From assembly GCA_031265645.1 (NCBI GenBank), contig JAISCJ010000085.1, forward strand, positions 1 through 5,380: 5,380 bases of DNA, read 5' to 3'. Positions 1 to 3,730 of the stretch are shown piece by piece. The position numbers and the translations under genes were made by a program. The DNA is from Holosporales bacterium (lineage in GTDB: Bacteria > Pseudomonadota > Alphaproteobacteria > BNTO01). The notes beneath the pieces are model-generated. The model saw only the letters and a list, made by a program, of their open reading frames with translations. It did no database searches and had not been told where the DNA came from. Each line of letters begins with the position of its first letter. Position 1 is the first letter of the stretch.

Positions 1-990
1 ATACTTAATCAAAAGAAATTTCATGAGGCAGGTGATACTGCAAACAGAATTTTTTGCATTTATGTCGCAATTGGGCAAAAGCAATCCTCCGTTGCAAGAT
101 TCGTCAAAACACTAGAAGACAATAATGCGCTGGGCTACTCAATTGTGGTCGCTGCAACTGCGTCAGATTGCGCAGCGCTACAATATTTGGCGCCCTATGC
201 AGGATGTGCTATGGGCGAATACTTTCGCGATCGCGGAATGCACGCCCTCGTTATATACGACGACTTGTCGAAGCACGCCGTTGCGTATCGCCAAATGTCG
301 CTTTTGCTGCACCGTCCACCTGGACGCGAGGCTTACCCTGGTGACGTGTTTTACCTTCACTCGCGCTTGCTTGAGCGGGCGGCTAAGCTGAGTGACGCAA
401 CTGGCGGAGGGTCGCTGACGGCGCTTCCCATTATTGAGACTCAGGCGGGTGATGTATCAGCGTATATTCCAACCAATGTGATTTCAATCACAGATGGGCA
501 AATCTTTTTGGAGACCGACTTGTTCTTCCAAGGTGTCAGACCAGCGGTGAACATTGGGATTTCTGTTAGTCGCGTAGGTTCCGCAGCGCAAACAAAGTCG
601 ATGAAACGAGTTTCCGGGCACGTAAAGCTTGACTTGGCGCAATACCGGGAAATGGCGGTTTTTTCGAAGTTCTCATCCGATTTAGACATCAATACACTTA
701 ACTTTTTAAAACGTGGAGAACGTTTAATTAGCGTGTTTAAACAGCCACAATTTAACCCTATGCCCAACGCTGAACAAGTCGCCGTGATCTACCTTGGCGC
801 GAATGGATACCTTGATGCGCTTCCGCTGGATCAAATCGCGAAATTGGAAGAAAAATATCTGTATTTGCTCAGGTCTACACGACCGGATTTGTTGGCGATA
901 TTCGATCAAGATGCGGCCATCAGCGATGAGCAAAAGAAGAGTCTTAATGATTTTATAAATTCTTGCATTCGGGACTGGTGTAAGACGTAA
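1..990 (+). CDS. atpA: F1F0 ATP synthase subunit alpha, 5'-truncated by window edge
   Basis: This is the alpha subunit of the F1 catalytic head, which forms the alpha3beta3 hexamer on the cytoplasmic face of the inner membrane and binds non-catalytic nucleotide. The frame is open from base 1 and 329 residues are present. Family length is about 510, so roughly the first 180 residues, including the Walker A loop, lie to the left. Visible family blocks in order are IYVAIGQK, VVAATASD, QYLAPYAGCAMGEYFRD, IYDDLSKHAVAYRQMS, RPPGREAYPGDVFYLHSRLL, GSLTALPIIETQAGDVSAY, NVISITDGQIFLET and ISVSRVGSAAQ. The arginine in SVSRVG (codon 571-573) is the arginine finger that reaches into the beta active site. 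The C-terminal helical domain follows, with YLGANGYLD. GQKQSS replaces the commoner GQKRST. The subunit looks functional. The internal ATG at 145 is not the true start because homology continues upstream. Confidence 0.98.
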   Translation: MLNQKKFHEAGDTANRIFCIYVAIGQKQSSVARFVKTLEDNNALGYSIVVAATASDCAALQYLAPYAGCAMGEYFRDRGMHALVIYDDLSKHAVAYRQMSLLLHRPPGREAYPGDVFYLHSRLLERAAKLSDATGGGSLTALPIIETQAGDVSAYIPTNVISITDGQIFLETDLFFQGVRPAVNIGISVSRVGSAAQTKSMKRVSGHVKLDLAQYREMAVFSKFSSDLDINTLNFLKRGERLISVFKQPQFNPMPNAEQVAVIYLGANGYLDALPLDQIAKLEEKYLYLLRSTRPDLLAIFDQDAAISDEQKKSLNDFINSCIRDWCKT

Positions 991-1017
991 TTTTCGGTTG
1001 ATGGTCGATAGCGTTTG

Positions 1018-1027
1018 GAGTCGACTC
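1018..1027. repeat. 10-bp perfect palindrome in the atpA-atpG spacer
   Basis: GAGTCGACTC reads the same on both strands. It sits in the 74-bp gap between atpA and atpG, about 20 bp upstream of the atpG Shine-Dalgarno. An overlapping alternative small hairpin, CTCTggtAGAG (1025-1035), uses part of the same bases. The two are too short to call a terminator, and no T-tract follows. A role in transcript processing or in translational coupling is possible but not shown. Confidence 0.4.
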
Positions 1028-1045
1028 TGGTAGAGGACCGTTAAT

Positions 1046-1052
1046 AAAGGAG
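1046..1052 (+). promoter_or_regulatory. Shine-Dalgarno sequence of atpG
   Basis: AAAGGAG lies 12 bases upstream of the ATG at 1065, slightly longer than the usual spacing. It supports that ATG as the start, as does the MASLRDIKKRVASVRST N-terminus, which is normal for gamma subunits. It is the only clear Shine-Dalgarno in the window; the two right-hand genes lack one. Confidence 0.8.
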
Positions 1053-1064
1053 CAATAGAACAAT

Positions 1065-1994
1065 ATGGCAAGTTTGCGAGATATAAAAAAGCGTGTAGCA
1101 AGTGTGCGATCCACGCATAAGCTTATCTCTGCAATGAAACTGATTGCGGCATCGCGCTTTCGGCAATCACTGCACTTGCTTCAATTTGCGCGTGATTACG
1201 AAAAGTCACTGGCGGATGTCCTGCGCACAGTTTTAAGCGATAAAGATAACTACCAAATATGTAAGCAGCTTTTGCCTTCGTATTTTTTCGATGAAATTCC
1301 TTCCAAGCCTTACGTTATTTGCGTTTTTGGTGCGCAAAAGGGGCTTTGCGGAAATTACAATCTTGCGGTAATAAAAGAGGCACTTGCGCTGGAAACACGC
1401 AACCAAGAGCACGTTTGTGAATTCGTTCCCATGACCTTAAAGACCGCTGAATATTTTACAAAGCATCGCCCAAAACAAGCTGAACCGCTAGCAGGCTTGG
1501 GTCATTTTCCGACAAACGCAACTTGCATGGAACTTGCGAACTACGTGTTTGAACATGTTCAAAAGTGGTACGCGAACGAAAATGTGGGGGCGGTCAGCAT
1601 AGTGTGCGGTAAATTTATTAACACGTTAAACCAAGATGTTGAGTCATTCGACTTATATCCAATCCGTATAATTGCGTCACAAAACATTGCAGAAAAAGCC
1701 CAACAAGGCCTCACCGAAAAAACTCAAAGCACACTCGGCTTTCGCTTAATTGAGCCTTCAGTTGAGGTTGTTGTCGAAAAAATATTCAAAAAGCTAGTTC
1801 TGACCAGGCTTTATAAGGCTTTCCTTGAGGCAGAGACATGTGAATATGCGGCTCGAATGACTATGATGGATAGTTCTAAGCGAAACGCAGAAGAGCTGAT
1901 TGATAAACTTAGCCTGCAGTATAATCGCACCAGGCAAGCCAATATTACGAATGAATTAATTGAAATTATTGCTGGAACGGCAACTCACGGCTAG
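1065..1994 (+). CDS. atpG: F1F0 ATP synthase subunit gamma
   Basis: Gamma is the central rotor shaft of F1. Its N- and C-terminal helices form a coiled coil inside the alpha3beta3 ring and couple c-ring rotation to catalysis. At 309 residues it is close to family length (about 290). The N-terminal helix (MASLRDIKKRVASVRST..ISAMKLIAASRFR, residues 1-34) is typical. The central alpha/beta domain carries GLCGNYN at 93-99. The C-terminal helix (about 257-305) has the family signature YAARMTMMDSSKRNAEELI, KLSLQYNRTRQANIT and ELIEIIAG. The stretch before GLCG is FGAQK where most relatives have an S-D-R type sequence, a mild departure. It follows atpA in the standard H-A-G-D-C order and is probably co-transcribed with it across the 74-bp gap. 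atpD does not follow. Confidence 0.97.
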   Translation: MASLRDIKKRVASVRSTHKLISAMKLIAASRFRQSLHLLQFARDYEKSLADVLRTVLSDKDNYQICKQLLPSYFFDEIPSKPYVICVFGAQKGLCGNYNLAVIKEALALETRNQEHVCEFVPMTLKTAEYFTKHRPKQAEPLAGLGHFPTNATCMELANYVFEHVQKWYANENVGAVSIVCGKFINTLNQDVESFDLYPIRIIASQNIAEKAQQGLTEKTQSTLGFRLIEPSVEVVVEKIFKKLVLTRLYKAFLEAETCEYAARMTMMDSSKRNAEELIDKLSLQYNRTRQANITNELIEIIAGTATHG

Positions 1995-2136
1995 CAGTTT
2001 ATAACATTCCAACATATCAATCTTATACTAATGTCTGTCAATTCTTACCTTTAATTTATGTTAATGTTTTTGAGCTGGTGGAGACAAATGTTAATACCTA
2101 TTGCAAAAGTGGGAAATTGCTAAAAAACTGCTAGCC
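1989..2136. repeat. Perfect 12-bp inverted repeat bracketing the atpG downstream region
   Basis: GGCTAGCAGTTT at 1989-2000 is the exact reverse complement of AAACTGCTAGCC at 2125-2136. The arms are 124 bp apart. The left arm contains the atpG stop codon and the right arm lies 15 bp beyond the stop of the convergent LRR gene. The interior is AT-rich with no gene; it contains ATGTTAAT twice (2058-2065 and 2088-2095). Neither arm is followed by a T-tract in a way that makes a normal intrinsic terminator. It could be the ends of a short non-autonomous element, a long-loop structure at the 3' ends of both transcripts, or chance. Confidence 0.5.
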
Positions 2137-2151
2137 TTAAATGCGTACGTG
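1995..2151. other. Convergent intergenic region, atpG / LRR gene
   Basis: These 157 bp separate the 3' ends of two converging genes. No reading frame of useful size, no tRNA fold and no convincing GC-rich hairpin with a T-tract is visible, so the termination mechanism for both genes is unclear. The inverted repeat described separately covers most of it. In most Alphaproteobacteria atpD would begin here, so this is the point where the usual ATP synthase gene order breaks. Confidence 0.6.
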
Positions 2152-3495
2152 CTAACCAATGCTCGGAATTGGATTCAGTGAATAGCAACCGATGAACGCA
2201 TTGCTTTCAATCGACGTTAAGTGCCCAAATGTGCAACTTTGAAGAGAAGAGCAGTACTCAAAAGCATTACTTTGAATCCTAGTAACTAAAGGACAATTCA
2301 CGCTAACTAGCTCATTGCACCGAGAAAATGTAATTGAAGGAATGGACGTTATATTGGGTAACGTTACCTTCAAAAGGCAATAACATTCTCGAAATGCATC
2401 GGGTCCAATGCTTGTGATGTTAAGGTTGACTTCGTTTAAGATTTCCCCAATCGTACAAAGCTTCCCGCATCCGTAAAAGCAACGGTCGGGTAACGACGTA
2501 AGGTTTGACATCTTTGATAAATTTATCAATTCCTTTGAATCCATAAATCCAGCATATTCAATAGATGTTAATTGCCCAAAGTTCGCGTGACCAAAGGCAT
2601 AGCAATAAAGAAAAGCCTCCTCGCCAACACTAGTAACTAAGGGACAATCCATATTTGCTAGTGCGGAACATGAACGGAATGCCTTCGCAAGAATGGATGT
2701 AACTGTTCCAAATTTACAACATTGAAGGGACGTACAGCTATGAAACGCATTGCTTTCTACGGTTGTACCCCAGCTTGGAACGATTATGCACTCGAGTTTG
2801 TTCTGCTGCTTTGCCAAGTTTTGTATTGCCGTGCGCAGGGAATCAGTCATTGTGCCATCGAACATTGCGATAACTTTTAGATTCACGTAATTCGCAAAAT
2901 TGAATCCTGCAGGCGTGTAATTTTTCACTAAAAATAGAGTTTCAATGTCTGTTCCGACGTCAGAAGTATCGTAAACATCAATCAAAACTCGAGTAAGAGG
3001 CTGCGAGGATAATTCGGCTACGGTGGTATTATTTTCAGATAAGTAGGCATAAAACTCCGGAAGCAATTCCGGAAGCAGTTCCGGAAAACGTGAGCACAAC
3101 TCGTTTCGCCATGCGATAATTTCCTGCTTTGCAATTTCAAGGTGCTCGTGGATGCAATCGAAGTTATTTCCCAGATTCGTATATAATGGTGTATTTACCG
3201 CTTTAATTATTGCAGAATTACTTGCGATGCATTCTTGAGCCGCACCAATTCTAGCAAGAGGGGATTCGAGTGATGAATGCAATTGAGGAGTGATGGCAAG
3301 GACGCCAATGAGATAGGCTGCGTGTTTTATTAGGCTGTGGTTTTTGCGAATCGACGCAATTTGCGCTTTGCCAGCGCATAAAACTTTTCGTACGCACCCG
3401 GCAGAATGAGCATCTGTCTGAAAATTGATCTCGCACATAGCGAAAGTTTTGGACAAAATTCGGGTATGATGGAAATACAGCGGCATAGTTCTCAT
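2152..3495 (-). CDS. BspA-type leucine-rich-repeat protein, probably exported or membrane-anchored
   Basis: The 447-residue product has three parts. Residues 1-58 are a Cys- and Lys/Arg-containing leader. A short hydrophobic run (AAYLIGVLAI, 59-68) preceded by basic residues could be a signal peptide or membrane anchor. Residues about 90-233 are an unrecognised, partly helical domain with a PELLPELLPE stretch. Residues 234-439 hold nine repeats of about 22 residues with consensus LxxxxxxLTSIxxxAFxxCxS, the BspA/LRR_5 pattern. Such repeats form a curved binding surface and are frequent in surface proteins and in symbiont or pathogen proteins that bind host targets; the ligand here is unknown. 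The start is uncertain: ATG at 3495 gives the longest frame but has no Shine-Dalgarno, and Met4 and Met20 are alternatives. The protein ends (PIPSIG) just after repeat 9 without a capping domain. It is convergent with atpG and divergent from the repeat-tail gene at 3731. Confidence 0.85.
   Translation of the reverse strand: MRTMPLYFHHTRILSKTFAMCEINFQTDAHSAGCVRKVLCAGKAQIASIRKNHSLIKHAAYLIGVLAITPQLHSSLESPLARIGAAQECIASNSAIIKAVNTPLYTNLGNNFDCIHEHLEIAKQEIIAWRNELCSRFPELLPELLPEFYAYLSENNTTVAELSSQPLTRVLIDVYDTSDVGTDIETLFLVKNYTPAGFNFANYVNLKVIAMFDGTMTDSLRTAIQNLAKQQNKLECIIVPSWGTTVESNAFHSCTSLQCCKFGTVTSILAKAFRSCSALANMDCPLVTSVGEEAFLYCYAFGHANFGQLTSIEYAGFMDSKELINLSKMSNLTSLPDRCFYGCGKLCTIGEILNEVNLNITSIGPDAFRECYCLLKVTLPNITSIPSITFSRCNELVSVNCPLVTRIQSNAFEYCSSLQSCTFGHLTSIESNAFIGCYSLNPIPSIG
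2179..2796 (-). repeat. Nine tandem BspA-like leucine-rich repeats (protein level)
   Basis: Repeats begin at about residues 234, 257, 279, 301, 323, 346, 374, 396 and 418 of the LRR protein. Most are 22 residues; the first and fifth are 23 and the sixth is stretched to 28. Conserved positions are the leading Leu, the (L/V)TS(I/V) core, the AF pair and the following Cys. Repeats 3 and 8 share CPLVT, and repeats 2, 4 and 9 share FGxxTSI, so CPLVT- and FG-type units stand side by side in the order 3-4 and 8-9. At DNA level 2279-2298 and 2630-2649 match at 18 of 20 bases, the trace of duplication of unit 3/8. Confidence 0.85.
3054..3089. repeat. Three 12-bp tandem copies (PELL repeat)
   Basis: The plus strand reads ACTCCGGAAGCA, ATTCCGGAAGCA and GTTCCGGAAAAC in direct succession. 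On the minus strand this encodes the PELLPELLPE stretch at residues 138-147 of the LRR protein. The unit is a multiple of three, so copy-number change keeps the frame. The copies are imperfect, so this array is older and quieter than the one at the right edge. Confidence 0.7.
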
Positions 3496-3499
3496 AAGT

Positions 3500-3512
3500 A
3501 CTACTAAGTAGT
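3500..3512. promoter_or_regulatory. Palindrome next to the LRR gene start (possible operator)
   Basis: ACTACT-A-AGTAGT is a perfect inverted repeat with six-base arms and a one-base centre. It ends 5 bases upstream of the LRR start codon at 3495, where a ribosome-binding site would normally be. It could be an operator half for a dimeric regulator or simply chance in AT-rich DNA. The sequence alone does not decide. Confidence 0.3.
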
Positions 3513-3540
3513 GATATAGAAATAATTACATATACTAAAG

Positions 3541-3588
3541 AAAAAAAAGCCCCCGCAAATAAATTCCCTCACCTCGATTCTTTGCGAA
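3541..3588 (-). terminator. Possible intrinsic terminator reading leftward
   Basis: On the minus strand CGCAAA (3586-3581) pairs with TTTGCG (3559-3554). Two extra T-G wobble pairs extend the stem outward. The loop is 21 bases, followed by GGGCT and an eight-T tract (3548-3541). The T-tract and G-rich 3' arm resemble a Rho-independent terminator, but the stem is weak and the loop long. If real it would end a leftward transcript starting inside 3600-3730 or antisense to the repeat-tail gene, and would shield the LRR gene from read-through. Confidence 0.3.
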
Positions 3589-3730
3589 TTGATTTTGATA
3601 TGCCGTTTCATAAACTAAGTGCAACACCAGGTCACGCAGTTCTAACCCAAACGGGATGAGATTCGAACGTTTTATTAATGTTTTTATTTTAGAATTATAG
3701 ATATGGAATAACGTATGTAATGATTATCAA

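Larger units (their letters stand above)
3496..3730. other. Divergent intergenic region between the two right-hand genes
   Basis: This 235-bp, AT-rich stretch lies between the starts of the LRR gene (leftward) and the repeat-tail gene (rightward), so it must hold both promoters unless transcription enters from outside. Only weak sigma70-like boxes are visible: for the rightward gene TAGAAT (3690-3695) or TATAGA (3696-3701) as possible -10 elements, each without a good -35. The leftward candidates are equally poor. Neither start has a Shine-Dalgarno. It also contains the palindrome at 3500-3512 and the terminator-like hairpin at 3541-3588. No tRNA, SRP RNA or other RNA gene could be recognised. 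Confidence 0.6.

Noticed and set aside
724..1101. Minus-strand ORF of 125 codons overlapping the atpA end and atpG start
   Set aside because: It is antisense to two strongly conserved genes and has no recognisable features.
3626..3634. ACCAGGTCA, as in the bacterial SRP (4.5S) RNA
   Set aside because: The diagnostic GGAAGGAAGCAGCC-type apical sequence does not follow, and no long hairpin is seen.
3600..3659. 19-codon plus-strand ORF in the divergent intergenic region
   Set aside because: Very short, no Shine-Dalgarno and no run of regulatory codons that would suggest a leader peptide.
3660..3668. GATTCGAAC, which resembles the T-loop of a tRNA on the minus strand
   Set aside because: The five bases on each side do not pair to form a T-stem, and no acceptor or anticodon stem could be folded around it.
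3648..3672. Plus-strand hairpin AAACG/CGTTT followed by T-rich DNA as a terminator
   Set aside because: Only five mostly A-T pairs around a 14-base loop, and no plus-strand gene upstream that needs it.
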